Positions 9,662 through 18,577 of a stretch of DNA of 64,000 nucleotides are shown here, piece by piece. Origin of the DNA: Bacillus proteolyticus (lineage in GTDB: Bacteria > Bacillota > Bacilli > Bacillales > Bacillaceae_G); NCBI RefSeq assembly GCF_001884065.1, contig NZ_MACH01000054.1, positions 186,001-250,000 of the forward strand, in the 5' to 3' direction. Position numbers and translations under genes: made by a program. Numbering within the stretch: the stretch's first letter is position 1; the number at the start of each line of letters is the position of its first letter. Under the pieces are notes generated by a model. It did no database searches, was not told the DNA's origin, and worked only from the letters and a program-made list of their open reading frames with translations.

Positions 9662-10756
9662 ATGTTTACAAGCCGAGTTACAGAGATCTTACAAGTGAAA
9701 AATCCTATTATTCAAGCGGGGATGGCAGGTGCTATTACAACGCCAGATCTCGTTGCAGCTGTAAGTAATGGCGGAGGGTTAGGTACGCTTGGAGCTGGCT
9801 ATATGGGCCCAGAAAAAATTCGTGAAGCTATTTATAAGATAAGGGAGTTAACAGATAAACCATTTGGTGTTAATTTACTTTTAACAAAAGAGATAAAGAT
9901 AGAAGAAGAAAAGGTAAAAGAGGCGAACGTATTACTTGAAGCGGTGAATAGAGAACTAGGTATAGAGGGAGAGCAGGCGCTAAAGCTGCCGAAAAGCTAT
10001 AAAGCGCAATTACAAGTACTACTAGAGGAAAAGGTACCAGTCGTTAGTTTTGCATTTCAAACGTTAGAAAAAGAAGAAATAGATGATTTGAAAAGGGAAG
10101 GGATAAAAGTTATCGGAACAGCTACCCATGTAGCGGAAGCGAAAGCACTTGCTAAGTTAGGGGTAGATATTATCGTCGGGCAAGGTAGCGAGGCAGGAGG
10201 GCATAGAGGAACGTTTATCGGGAAAGAACGTGAAGCTATGATTGGTACGTTTGCGTTAATTCCACAATTAGTAGCAGCAGTACCTCATATTCCGATTGTC
10301 GCAGCAGGTGGTGTAATGAACGGACAAGGGCTTGTTGCGGCATTTGCGTTAGGGGCAGAAGCTGTTCAAATGGGATCAGCCTTTTTAACGAGTGAAGAAA
10401 GTATTACACATGATGCATATAAAGAGGCCGTATTACAAAGTACAGATACGAGTACAACTGTAACCCGTGCGTTTTCCGGGAAATATGCACGGGGTATTCG
10501 TAATGAATTTATAGAGAGACATGAAGAAAAAGAAGAAGGGCTTCCGATGTATCCAGTCCAAAATGTATTAACTTCTAAAATACGCCAAGAAGCAGCGAAG
10601 CAAAATAAGGGAGAGTATATGTCGCTTTGGGCGGGACAAGCATCATCATTAGCACGAATAGAGCCAGCTCAGCACGTAGTGGAGCGGGTCATGAAAGAAG
10701 TAGAAGATGTAATTGAACAATTACAAAATATATATAGAAAAAGACCACTTGAATAA
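9662..10756 (+). CDS. Nitronate monooxygenase / NAD(P)H-dependent flavin oxidoreductase
   Basis: About 364 residues from the ATG at 9662 (AGGAGGGGAAAAG-ATG). A second, equally good start, AAGGAGGGGAAAGT-ATG at 9620, would add 14 residues. A TIM-barrel flavoprotein with NPIIQAGMAG, the glycine-rich GGGLGTLGAGYMG, the catalytic histidine in GSEAGGHRG, and the phosphate-binding AAGGVMNGQG / ALGAEAVQMG. It oxidises alkyl nitronates with FMN; FabK-type enoyl-ACP reductases are close relatives and cannot be fully excluded. Confidence 0.8.
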   Translation: MFTSRVTEILQVKNPIIQAGMAGAITTPDLVAAVSNGGGLGTLGAGYMGPEKIREAIYKIRELTDKPFGVNLLLTKEIKIEEEKVKEANVLLEAVNRELGIEGEQALKLPKSYKAQLQVLLEEKVPVVSFAFQTLEKEEIDDLKREGIKVIGTATHVAEAKALAKLGVDIIVGQGSEAGGHRGTFIGKEREAMIGTFALIPQLVAAVPHIPIVAAGGVMNGQGLVAAFALGAEAVQMGSAFLTSEESITHDAYKEAVLQSTDTSTTVTRAFSGKYARGIRNEFIERHEEKEEGLPMYPVQNVLTSKIRQEAAKQNKGEYMSLWAGQASSLARIEPAQHVVERVMKEVEDVIEQLQNIYRKRPLE

Positions 10757-10772
10757 TTCAAGCGGTCTTTTC
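10738..10772. terminator. Bidirectional terminator
   Basis: AAAGACCACTTGAAT pairs with ATTCAAGCGGTCTTT with one mismatch. It separates the monooxygenase gene from the converging dlt operon, whose last stop codon is at 10774. Confidence 0.8.
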
Positions 10773-10773
10773 A

Positions 10774-11949
10774 TTAGTTTGTTTTATAAAATTGTTGGAT
10801 GGCCTCGTCGATGTAAACCCAGCCTTTCCAACCTAAGTGCATATGATCTTTTAAGAAGTACTTATCATATTCATGATTTGAGAAGTCAGCAATTGGATAG
10901 CCAGCTTTCTTAATTTGCTCATGAACTTTATTGTAGTATAATTCGCGTTTTTCTTTCGGGAAGCCAGCGTAATCATACCAAGGACCTTTTACAGGAACAG
11001 AAATGAAGAGTGGTTTTGCACCAGATTGTTTTAATAAATCAAGTACAATTTGTAAATCCTCATACTCTGGTGATTGGTCATAAGCATCATTTTTTAAGTA
11101 ACCTTCACGTTGCTTTAATTTCTTCTTAATTTTGCTATTGAAGTAATCATCTTCGATACCATATTCGTTAGAGCCTGATTCTACTGCGCCTGTTTGATCA
11201 GCATGCTTACGAGTCTCTTCCCAGTTCATTTGTTTCAATGATGGATCAAGCGTTTCTTTATGCGGCTTAATATCAAACATTGCTGTAAATAAATCTTTAC
11301 GATCTAAAATGTTACGATAAATATAAGCGAAAGGTTTAGCAGCAAGTGCTTTTACTTTATACTTTGTATCATCGTAGGCGATACCTTCAAGCGAAATTTT
11401 TAGTAAAGTTTCTTTTTTTACAATCTCAAAGTTTAATAAACGCTTCGCAATTTGTTTTTTCATTTCAGGTTTTAAATCATCGTTGAAAATGAGGTGGTAA
11501 CCTTGTTGTTTTGAAAAGTTAGGTGCAAAGTGTGTCTCATCAATACCTTGTGGTACAAACCATTGCGGAGAAAGAACGAATATCATTTTTTTATCTTTCA
11601 ATTGATCCATTGTAGATGCGAAGTTTAATACATGTACAAGGTCTTGTGTTCCGCCGCGTCCAAGCAGGAATGGTGTGAATCCTTCAGGCTTTACTTTGAA
11701 ATAGTTCGATGGATGAAAAGCATCCATACGTGCGAATTCCGATGAACCGTACATCGGAAGATATTTCGGATCTGCTAACATCTTTTGCTGTAAAATCATA
11801 CTTTGAATCTTTTCTTCTTTTAAAGAAGTCGCAGCTTGTTCTACTTTCTCATCACTTAAAAGTGGAAGTAGGAAGCGCGTAGGAATAAGTAAGAATACAG
11901 CAAAAAGGGCCAATGCTAAAAGCATCGGACCAAATTTTGCTTTGTTCAT
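10774..11949 (-). CDS. dltD: D-alanyl-lipoteichoic acid biosynthesis protein DltD
   Basis: A 391-residue extracytoplasmic protein with an N-terminal membrane anchor (residues ~7-28) and an SGNH-hydrolase-like domain. The [14 protein letters not shown] block carries the catalytic serine (YGSSEF), and the [10 protein letters not shown] region near the C-terminus carries the Asp/His pair. It acts outside the membrane in the last step of D-alanine transfer to teichoic acids. It overlaps dltC by 4 nt and is the last gene of dltXABCD. Confidence 0.93.
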
Positions 11950-12185
11950 CGGATTTCTTCCAACTTCTTAATAACCATATTTGGTGTAGCCCACTCATCA
12001 CGGTCAAAATCAGAAATAGAAACTTCAATATCTAAACGCTCTTGGAATTCAACTAATAAAGATACTACAGCGAAAGAATCAAGAATACCTTCTTCAAATA
12101 ATTGAACATCTAAGTTTTCTTTCACAATATCGTTTTCACATACTTCTTCTAAAATATCTAATACTTGTTCTTTGAATTCTGCCAT
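11946..12185 (-). CDS. dltC: D-alanine carrier protein DltC
   Basis: A 79-residue acyl-carrier-type protein. The phosphopantetheine attachment serine is in [12 protein letters not shown] (Ser ~36). DltA loads D-Ala onto the prosthetic group of DltC for export via DltB. Length and helical pattern match the family. It lies 68 bp after dltB and overlaps dltD. Confidence 0.95.
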
Positions 12186-12253
12186 TTTTAAAATCTCCTT
12201 TATATCCGAAATATATTATATGTGCAACTTCTTAATAGTATAAGAAGGGTGCA

Positions 12254-13420
12254 TTAAAAGTATCTGTTAAGGTGTCCAGAGAAGATTAGGAAACCGAAAC
12301 ATACAACGTGGAACGTAATTACAATCGCAAGGACATGCGTAAATTTATTATTTGGCCAAAACTTATGCTTCTTGTTTCTTCGTTCGAAAATATCGAACAA
12401 GATAAACAAGGCAGCGTGATAAAGACCATAAATAATGTATTGATACACATGCTCACCAGTAATATGCCATATTCCCATGATGAAAAAGTTTAAAAATGCA
12501 CCGATATACGAAATTGTGTAACGGTTTTTAATTAGCTTTTTCTTCGTTGCAAAAAAGACGAAACGCATGTAAATAAAGTCACGGAACCAGAATGATAAAC
12601 TCATGTGCCAGCGGTTCCAGAAGTCTTTAATGTTACGACTAATAAATGGTTTATTAAAGTTTTCTGGAGTTTTAATTCCCATCATATAACTTACACCAAT
12701 TACAAATGAGCTATAACCAGCAAAGTCAAAGAATAAATATAAACTATAGCTATACATGTAGATCATATTTGATAGGATTGTATCTTGCTGAGCGAATGCC
12801 GGATCCATAAAATATTGCTTTATTAAGTAAGCAATAATAAATTTATACAAGAAACCTTGGAAAATACGGTTTAGCCCTGTATATAGTAAGTTTTGATATT
12901 CTTCTGCACTAGGTGGCTTTTGAATATCTTTTTGGAATCTGCGGTAACGATCGATAGGTCCTGTTGAGATAGCTGGGAAGAATAAAACGAATTCCCAAAA
13001 ATTAAAGAAGGAAAGCTCTTTAATTAAGCCATCACGAACTTCAAATACCATTTGTACTGCTCTAAATGTTACATAGGACATTCCTAAAAATACGACAAAC
13101 TTTAGCTCAGGTACAAACGGTGCGATTTTTGCCAAAATAAGTGGTAAAATCGATAAAATAACAGCTATATAAAACCTAAATGTACTATTATTTTGTTTTC
13201 TTAATAATAAATAGCCTTTAATAAGGGCGTATTGCCAAATAATAAATGCGGCTAACATTATTGCTTGCTTTGGTTTATCAGAGAAGATAATAACAAGCAT
13301 TAATAATGTTAAAAAGGCATTATATTTACGCAACATTTTACCTTTTAATCCAGCTATGATAGTAGGTATTAATAAAATGCCCACTATAGCGAAAAAATAA
13401 AATGATCCATATGCGGTCAT
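12254..13420 (-). CDS. dltB: D-alanyl transfer protein DltB (MBOAT family)
   Basis: A 388-residue polytopic MBOAT protein. The family histidine lies in [10 protein letters not shown] and the conserved cytoplasmic loop is [17 protein letters not shown]-like ([18 protein letters not shown]). It moves D-alanine from DltC across the membrane. It overlaps dltA by 4 nt. Confidence 0.95.
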   Translation of the reverse strand: MTAYGSFYFFAIVGILLIPTIIAGLKGKMLRKYNAFLTLLMLVIIFSDKPKQAIMLAAFIIWQYALIKGYLLLRKQNNSTFRFYIAVILSILPLILAKIAPFVPELKFVVFLGMSYVTFRAVQMVFEVRDGLIKELSFFNFWEFVLFFPAISTGPIDRYRRFQKDIQKPPSAEEYQNLLYTGLNRIFQGFLYKFIIAYLIKQYFMDPAFAQQDTILSNMIYMYSYSLYLFFDFAGYSSFVIGVSYMMGIKTPENFNKPFISRNIKDFWNRWHMSLSFWFRDFIYMRFVFFATKKKLIKNRYTISYIGAFLNFFIMGIWHITGEHVYQYIIYGLYHAALFILFDIFERRNKKHKFWPNNKFTHVLAIVITFHVVCFGFLIFSGHLNRYF

Positions 13421-14931
13421 GCTGTAACCTCACTCAATAATTTTTTGCGATCTACCTTTCCATTTGGTGTCATTGGAATAGAAGATTGATACATGAATTT
13501 ACGTGGAATCATGTAGTTTGGTAATCGCTCATTGAGTTCTTTTTTGATTGCAGATGTTAATTTGAATTCTTTTTCAAATGAATGTTCTCCAGGAACAACA
13601 ACCGCTAATAAATAATCGTATTTTTCACCTTTTTTAATTGGAACAATAACTGCTCCTTCTACGTAAGAACACGCACGAAGATGATGCTCAATTTCTTCTA
13701 ATTCCATTCGATAACCATGAAGCTTAATTTGGAAATCAAGACGACCATTATAGAATAGAAGACCATTTTCAACATAGCCAGCATCGCCTGTTTTATAGGC
13801 GCGCTCACCGTCAATCATAGTAAATGCTTTTTCTGTTAATTCAGGGCTTCCTAAATATCCAACGCTTACGCTTGGACCGACAATTACGATTTCACCTTTT
13901 TCACCATCAGGTGCAATCGTACCATCTTCTTTCACAATAAGAAGGCGGCAGTCTGATTTACAGTAGCCAACTGGAAGTGATTTGTATTGATCAAGCACTT
14001 CTTCTGTAACATGAATACCTGTTACAGCGACAGTAGCTTCTGTTGGACCATAAGTGTTCATAATTGTTGCTTTTGGGAAACGCTCAATTAATTTTCTAGC
14101 CACTTCATTTGGTAATACTTCACCGCAGAATAAGAATGTTTTCATGTTTGGTAGCATACTCTCAGAGAAAGATGCTTCCATTAAACACATTTCTGCGAAA
14201 GATGGTGTCGAAGTCCATACTTGTATATCCGATTGCTCTAAAGAAGCAAACAAGTCTTTTGGACGTGCAATCATATCTTTATCGATTGCCCAAAGTGTAC
14301 CACCTGTTACTAATGATGGGTAAATATCCATTACAGATAAATCGAATGAGAAAGGTGCTTGATTTAAGAATACTTGCCCTGTTTGTAAATTGAAATCTTC
14401 TACAGCCCATTTTGTAAAGCTAACAAGGCAGTTATAAGTAATCTGGACCCCTTTCGGATTACCTGTACTTCCTGATGTGTAAATAATGTAGAAGTTCTCA
14501 TCACCTTTTACCGCATGTTCAGGATTTGGAGTTTTCCCTTTATGAGTAAAGAAAATATCTTTTAAGTTGTCTTCACTTACAATGCGAACGGGTAAATCAG
14601 TTACAGTTACTTCGGTCCCTGATAAAAGTAATTTCGCACCAGAATTTTCAGCGATACGTTGTACACGATCAGCTGGGATAGATAAATCTACAGGAATGTA
14701 AGCATGTCCAGCTTTTACACATCCTAAAAAGTTAATAATCATTTCAGGTTGCATATGGCCATACACCATAATTGGTGAACGATCATCTGGATACTCAGAA
14801 GAAATCCAATGTGCTAACGCATCAGAATCTTCCTTTAATTGTTTGTACGTAATTTTCGCATCTCGCCAAACAAAAGCGGTTTGATCAGGCGTTTCTGCAG
14901 CCCACTTTTCAATTTGTTCTAATAACTTCAT
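13417..14931 (-). CDS. dltA: D-alanine--D-alanyl carrier protein ligase DltA
   Basis: A 504-residue adenylate-forming enzyme. Core motifs: [11 protein letters not shown] (P-loop, ~150-160), [11 protein letters not shown], the hinge region [19 protein letters not shown] with the ATP-ribose aspartate, and the catalytic lysine in NGKVDRKKL near the C-terminus. It activates D-Ala and loads DltC. It is coupled to dltB and follows dltX by 12 bp. Confidence 0.95.
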   Translation of the reverse strand: MKLLEQIEKWAAETPDQTAFVWRDAKITYKQLKEDSDALAHWISSEYPDDRSPIMVYGHMQPEMIINFLGCVKAGHAYIPVDLSIPADRVQRIAENSGAKLLLSGTEVTVTDLPVRIVSEDNLKDIFFTHKGKTPNPEHAVKGDENFYIIYTSGSTGNPKGVQITYNCLVSFTKWAVEDFNLQTGQVFLNQAPFSFDLSVMDIYPSLVTGGTLWAIDKDMIARPKDLFASLEQSDIQVWTSTPSFAEMCLMEASFSESMLPNMKTFLFCGEVLPNEVARKLIERFPKATIMNTYGPTEATVAVTGIHVTEEVLDQYKSLPVGYCKSDCRLLIVKEDGTIAPDGEKGEIVIVGPSVSVGYLGSPELTEKAFTMIDGERAYKTGDAGYVENGLLFYNGRLDFQIKLHGYRMELEEIEHHLRACSYVEGAVIVPIKKGEKYDYLLAVVVPGEHSFEKEFKLTSAIKKELNERLPNYMIPRKFMYQSSIPMTPNGKVDRKKLLSEVTA

Positions 14932-14943
14932 AACGTTCCCACC

Positions 14944-15090
14944 CTAGAATTCATTGTAAATAAATGTACTTGTGTTTGTATCATGGAATCCATACAACCA
15001 AAGTAATGCAAATAAAATTGCAAGGTAATAAACCGTTTTTGCAACCCATTGTGTGAGTGGTCGAGACCATATCTCTTTTAATCTTTCCAT
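14944..15090 (-). CDS. dltX: Teichoic acid D-Ala incorporation-associated protein DltX
   Basis: A 48-residue protein starting at the ATG at 15090, after a GAGAGGG site; an upstream in-frame start at 15135 has no site. A single membrane segment (AKTVYYLAILFALLWLYG) is followed by the short outward tail ending in FIYNEF, the conserved C-terminal motif of DltX. Position in front of dltA matches the family. It is needed for D-alanylation of lipoteichoic acid in other Gram-positive bacteria. Confidence 0.88.
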   Translation of the reverse strand: MERLKEIWSRPLTQWVAKTVYYLAILFALLWLYGFHDTNTSTFIYNEF

Positions 15091-15427
15091 GTCTTTCCCT
15101 CTCTTAATGAAATAATAGCTCTTTGTAGGTATCATGTCCTACATTATTGTGAAAAAAACAAAATTCCACATTTTAGGTAAAAATAAGACAAAAGGCTCTT
15201 TTCTGATATTAGCACTAAATACTAAAAAAGAAAATCCCTAACTTAGCAATTATATTACATTCAGCATGAATTTGTAATGGGTTTGACATGTAAATAGAAA
15301 GTGGATTGTATGAATACATAAAAGTGGATTATAAGAATACGCGAAAATATAATATTTGTTTCCTATTAATCGGTAGAGACTGAGCAAACTTTAAATTTCT
15401 AGATCCTATTAAAAGGAGGGAATTATC
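15091..15427. other. Divergent intergenic region, dltX / M20 peptidase
   Basis: 337 bp with no plausible gene. It must hold the dlt promoter (minus) and the peptidase promoter (plus). TTGACA at 15283-15288 is followed by poor -10 matches (TTGTAT at 15306, TATGAA at 15309), so that promoter is tentative. No clear operator or riboswitch is seen. Confidence 0.5.
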
Positions 15428-16597
15428 ATGAATAGAGTGTGGAAGAGTCTTATTTCGGAAGAAAATATAATGAAATGGAGACGGCATTTCCATAAGTATC
15501 CGGAATTATCGTTTCATGAAAAAGAAACTTCACAATTTATATATGATACATTATGCTCATTTTCTTCTTTTGAAGTAACGAGACCAACGCAGTACAGTGT
15601 GCTAGCAATTAAAAGAGGAAGGCAACAAGGGAAAGTAGTTGCGATTCGAGCTGATATAGATGCGTTACCAATTCAAGAGGAGACAAGGAAACCTTATACG
15701 TCTATGAATAAAGGAATAATGCATGCATGCGGGCATGATGCTCACGCAGCTATTTTGTTAAGTACAGCAGAGGCGCTATCAAATATAAAGGAAGATTTTG
15801 ATGGTGAGATTCGTCTATTCTTTCAGCACGCAGAGGAAGTGTACCCTGGTGGCGGACAAGAAATGGTAGAGGCCGGTGTTATGGACGGCGTTGATTATGT
15901 AATAGGTTTGCATGTTATGTCTGGATTGGAGAGCGGGAAAATAGGTATTGTATATGGTCCTATGATGGCAGCGCCAGACGTGTTTACAATTGAAATTTTA
16001 GGAAAGGGCGGTCATGCGGCACGGCCAGAAGAAACGATAGATCCTATCGCTATCGGAGCACAGATTATTACAAACTTACAATATATCGTATCAAGAAACA
16101 CAAGTGCTTTTATGCATAGGGTAGTGTCAGTAACACAATTTCATGGGGGAATGGCCGATAATATCATTCCTAGTGCAGCAACTTTAATGGGAACTGTTCG
16201 ATCTTTTAATCAAACATTAAGAGCGGAAGCAAAAGAGAAAATTGAGCAAATTGTGAAAGGAATTACAGAAGCACATGGAGGGGATTATACATATACGTAT
16301 CGTTACGGATATGATCCAGTTGTTAATAATGAGTACATTACAAAAATAGTAGAAGAAAGCGCGATGAAATTGTTCGGAAATCAGCGTATTGTGCATCTTG
16401 AACCTTCTATGGGAGGAGAAGATTTTTCTGCATATTTAAGAAAAGCACCTGGCTGTTTCATTAAATTAGGAACAGGGAATACAAATATGGATACTTGTTA
16501 TCCCCATCATCATCCGAAATTTGATGTGGATGAATCGGCTTTAATTTATGGAGTAGAATTATTTTTAGAAACAACGATAAGGTTACTAAAATCATAG
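15428..16597 (+). CDS. M20 family amidohydrolase/peptidase
   Basis: A 389-residue metallohydrolase. Metal ligands are visible: HACGHDAHAA (residues ~99-108), the Glu-Glu pair in HAEEVYPGGG, H in VIGLHVM, and the C-terminal histidine region (PHHHPKFDVDE). The family hydrolyses N-acyl amino acids (hippurate hydrolase, N-acetyl-diaminopimelate deacetylase and similar); the substrate is not determinable. An AAAGGAGGG site lies 8 bp before the ATG. It is monocistronic with a terminator right after. Confidence 0.85.
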   Translation: MNRVWKSLISEENIMKWRRHFHKYPELSFHEKETSQFIYDTLCSFSSFEVTRPTQYSVLAIKRGRQQGKVVAIRADIDALPIQEETRKPYTSMNKGIMHACGHDAHAAILLSTAEALSNIKEDFDGEIRLFFQHAEEVYPGGGQEMVEAGVMDGVDYVIGLHVMSGLESGKIGIVYGPMMAAPDVFTIEILGKGGHAARPEETIDPIAIGAQIITNLQYIVSRNTSAFMHRVVSVTQFHGGMADNIIPSAATLMGTVRSFNQTLRAEAKEKIEQIVKGITEAHGGDYTYTYRYGYDPVVNNEYITKIVEESAMKLFGNQRIVHLEPSMGGEDFSAYLRKAPGCFIKLGTGNTNMDTCYPHHHPKFDVDESALIYGVELFLETTIRLLKS

Positions 16598-16610
16598 AAA
16601 AGTATAAAAA

Positions 16611-16645
16611 AAGGCAACTGCGCTCTATCGCAGTTGCTTCTATTT
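16611..16645 (+). terminator. Intrinsic terminator after the M20 peptidase
   Basis: GCAACTGCG / CGCAGTTGC stem with a 6-nt loop, followed by a pyrimidine-rich TTCTATTTCTT tract. Confidence 0.7.
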
Positions 16646-16753
16646 CTTCCGTCAGAGAGGGCTGAGAAAGAACTATGCTCATTTATAGTATATGAATAGC
16701 TAACGGACAAGCTTGTACATTTTAACTATTTTTTTAAAAATAGTTATTGACTT

Positions 16754-16808
16754 TGATAATCAATTTCAATTAATCTAATGATATAATTGAAATTGATAAT
16801 TATTATCA
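16754..16808 (+). promoter_or_regulatory. Fur-box promoter region of the flavodoxin operon
   Basis: TGATAATTATTATCA at 16794-16808 is a perfect 7-1-7 Fur box. A second, weaker copy (TGATAATCAATTTCA) is at 16754-16768. Between them is an extended -10, TG-A-TATAAT, at 16779-16787. The perfect box covers the expected transcription start, so iron-replete repression by Fur is predicted. B. subtilis ykuNOP flavodoxins are also Fur-controlled. Confidence 0.85.
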
Positions 16809-16830
16809 ATGAAACAGATGAGGAACTTTA

Positions 16831-17001
16831 ATGAGAAAAACATTTCACCTTTTACGAAGGGGATTAGAAAATAAAAATAAAGATGTCGATAAGCATATTG
16901 AGTGGCAACGAAATGTAATTCGTTCTGAATATGCAGACGAGAAGAATACAAGTCAAACAGAAAAAGCGATACATAGTAAAGGGAGAGATTCAGTTGAGTA
17001 A
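16831..17001 (+). CDS. Small hypothetical protein upstream of the flavodoxin
   Basis: A 56-residue highly charged protein (starts MRKTFHLLRRGLENKNKD), ATG 7 bp after GATGAGG. Its stop codon overlaps the TTG start of the flavodoxin gene (TTGAGTAA), so the two are translationally coupled and both lie behind the Fur boxes. No family is recognised; the Lys/Arg/Glu-rich sequence suggests a soluble helical peptide. It may be an iron-limitation protein or mainly a device to set flavodoxin translation. Confidence 0.6.
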   Translation: MRKTFHLLRRGLENKNKDVDKHIEWQRNVIRSEYADEKNTSQTEKAIHSKGRDSVE

Positions 17002-17440
17002 GTTAATAATGATTTATGCAAGTATGAGTGGAAATACAGAGGAAATGGCCGATCATATTGCGGGTGTGATTCGTGAAACAGAAAATGAGATTGAAGTCAT
17101 TGATATTATGGATACACCAGAAGCTTCTATATTAGAACAATATGATGGTATTATTTTAGGAGCCTATACTTGGGGAGACGGTGACCTTCCTGATGATTTC
17201 TTAGATTTTTATGATGCAATGGATGCGATTAACTTAACTGGTAAAAAAGCAGCAGCATTCGGTTCTTGTGACTCGGCTTATCCGAAATACGGTGTAGCGG
17301 TTGATATTTTAATAGAAAAGCTGCAGGAGCGCGGGGCAACAGTTGTGTTAGAAGGACTAAAAGTAGAATTAACGCCAGAAGATGAAGATGTAGAGAAATG
17401 TTTACAGTTTGGAGCTGAATTTGTAAAACACCTTTCTTAA
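16994..17440 (+). CDS. Flavodoxin
   Basis: A 148-residue short-chain flavodoxin starting with TTG at 16994 (AAAGGGAG site, 8 bp). The FMN phosphate loop MSGNTEEMAD is at residues ~10-19, the two isoalloxazine-stacking loops are GAYTWGDGDLPDD (Trp) and GSCDSAYPKY (Tyr), and the C-terminus is typical. It carries electrons in place of ferredoxin when iron is short, in agreement with the Fur boxes upstream. Confidence 0.92.
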   Translation: MSKLIMIYASMSGNTEEMADHIAGVIRETENEIEVIDIMDTPEASILEQYDGIILGAYTWGDGDLPDDFLDFYDAMDAINLTGKKAAAFGSCDSAYPKYGVAVDILIEKLQERGATVVLEGLKVELTPEDEDVEKCLQFGAEFVKHLS

Positions 17441-17464
17441 TGGCAGAAGGGAGATGAAGAGCAA

Positions 17465-18238
17465 TTGCATGAGAGAATCTCAATTAAAACGATGACAGAT
17501 TATCATTTATATGATTTTATGCGTTGTCCACATAAATTTTATTTCCGTCATATAAAAAGAAGAGAACCATCTTCATTTGAATGGCAACAAATAGCACAAA
17601 TGATTGTGAATCAAATTATTAATGAGTATTACACACTACCAGCGGGCCAACAAACGAAAATTTTACTTTTAATATTAATAGAGAAATATTGGAAAAAAGT
17701 AAGGGTTAATATGTTTGCTTCCAAAGCAGAGTACTATATTGTTTTAGCGAAGTTAATAGATCACTTATTACAGTTTGTTGAAAGAGATGAGTGTCAGGCG
17801 CCACCGTTATTTTTATATGAGAAGTTTCGAACATATATGGAAGAGTTAGGTGTTCATATTTCATTGACATTTGAAGTTGGTGAGTGGAGTACAGAATCAT
17901 TTACAATTAAAAAGTATGTTGTCGATGCGGATGAGGAAATTCTTGCTCTTTGTCAGAAGCTAATGACTGTATTTAGTTATAAAGCTTTCGGCATTCTTCC
18001 TGGAAAAATCGAAGTTATTAATTTAATAGAAGGAACTAAGTATGAGTACATTCCAAAACAGGAAGATATTATAACTGGGATGGATGATTTATTTAGAATG
18101 AAAGAAATGCTGCAACAACCTGAACACTACACAGAGCGTAATTATCGTTCAGAGTGTATGAGCTGTGCCTTTCGTAGTGAATGCCAAGTAGAAGAGGCAA
18201 AAGAGAAAGTGTTGCAGAAGAAAAATATTGTACATTAA
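17465..18238 (+). CDS. Cas4/AddB-like PD-(D/E)XK fold protein with Fe-S cysteines
   Basis: A 257-residue protein, TTG start. The N-terminal YDFMRCPHKFYFRH (Cys ~23) and C-terminal SECMSCAFRSEC (three Cys) match the split four-cysteine [4Fe-4S] arrangement of Cas4/AddB/RecB-type nucleases. The usual nuclease core motifs are poor: the site expected to read D-x-K-T-G appears as VINLIEGTKYEY, so the catalytic Asp/Glu and Lys set may be lost. It might be a structural or DNA-binding paralogue. It directly follows the flavodoxin by 24 bp and may be co-transcribed under Fur; a terminator follows. Confidence 0.6.
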   Translation: MHERISIKTMTDYHLYDFMRCPHKFYFRHIKRREPSSFEWQQIAQMIVNQIINEYYTLPAGQQTKILLLILIEKYWKKVRVNMFASKAEYYIVLAKLIDHLLQFVERDECQAPPLFLYEKFRTYMEELGVHISLTFEVGEWSTESFTIKKYVVDADEEILALCQKLMTVFSYKAFGILPGKIEVINLIEGTKYEYIPKQEDIITGMDDLFRMKEMLQQPEHYTERNYRSECMSCAFRSECQVEEAKEKVLQKKNIVH

Positions 18239-18263
18239 AGGATGCAATTTTGCATCCTTTTTA
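18238..18263 (+). terminator. Intrinsic terminator
   Basis: AAGGATGCAA / TTGCATCCTT stem with T-run TTTTTATT directly after the Cas4/AddB-like gene. Confidence 0.8.
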
Positions 18264-18312
18264 TTATTGACATGAAAAGCTTTTCATCATTTACGGTATA
18301 TTTGTAGTAAAT

Positions 18313-18396
18313 TTTATCCCGCTATTTGGGGGTCGCCCGATTGGTGAGGGCTGATAATCAATAGGGGATCCCCCCTTGATTAAAGTTTCACTTTAT
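18313..18396 (+). repeat. bcr1 repeat, internally deleted copy
   Basis: 84 bp between TTTAT repeats. It keeps the bcr1 left end (ATCCCGCTATTTG), then jumps to the right half (GCCCGATTGGTGAGGGCTG...) and keeps the right end AAAGTTTCACTTTAT. About 70 bp, the region of the first long stem, is missing compared with the copy at 29462. Confidence 0.8.
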
Positions 18397-18413
18397 AAGA
18401 GGAGGAATAATCA

Positions 18414-18575
18414 ATGAAAGATGAAACGAAAGTATTTCAATGGTTAAAAGAACAAAATGCTCCTTTTGGAATTCAACTGCAAATTTTACAGGCGTTTCAA
18501 CTGTATAAAGTCATTGTTGAAATGGATAAAAAGTTAATGATGTATGAAGAGAGGGACTATAGGGAGAGAATGTAA
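18414..18575 (+). CDS. Small hypothetical protein
   Basis: A 53-residue protein (starts MKDETKVFQWLKEQNAPFGI) with a GAGGAGG site 8 bp before the ATG. It is rich in Gln/Lys/Glu/Tyr and probably helical. The ribosome binding site begins 3 bp after the end of the bcr1 copy, so its transcript must run through or start in the repeat. No family is recognised. It converges with the phosphotransferase gene with only 2 bp between stop codons. Confidence 0.6.
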   Translation: MKDETKVFQWLKEQNAPFGIQLQILQAFQLYKVIVEMDKKLMMYEERDYRERM

Positions 18576-18577
18576 TC

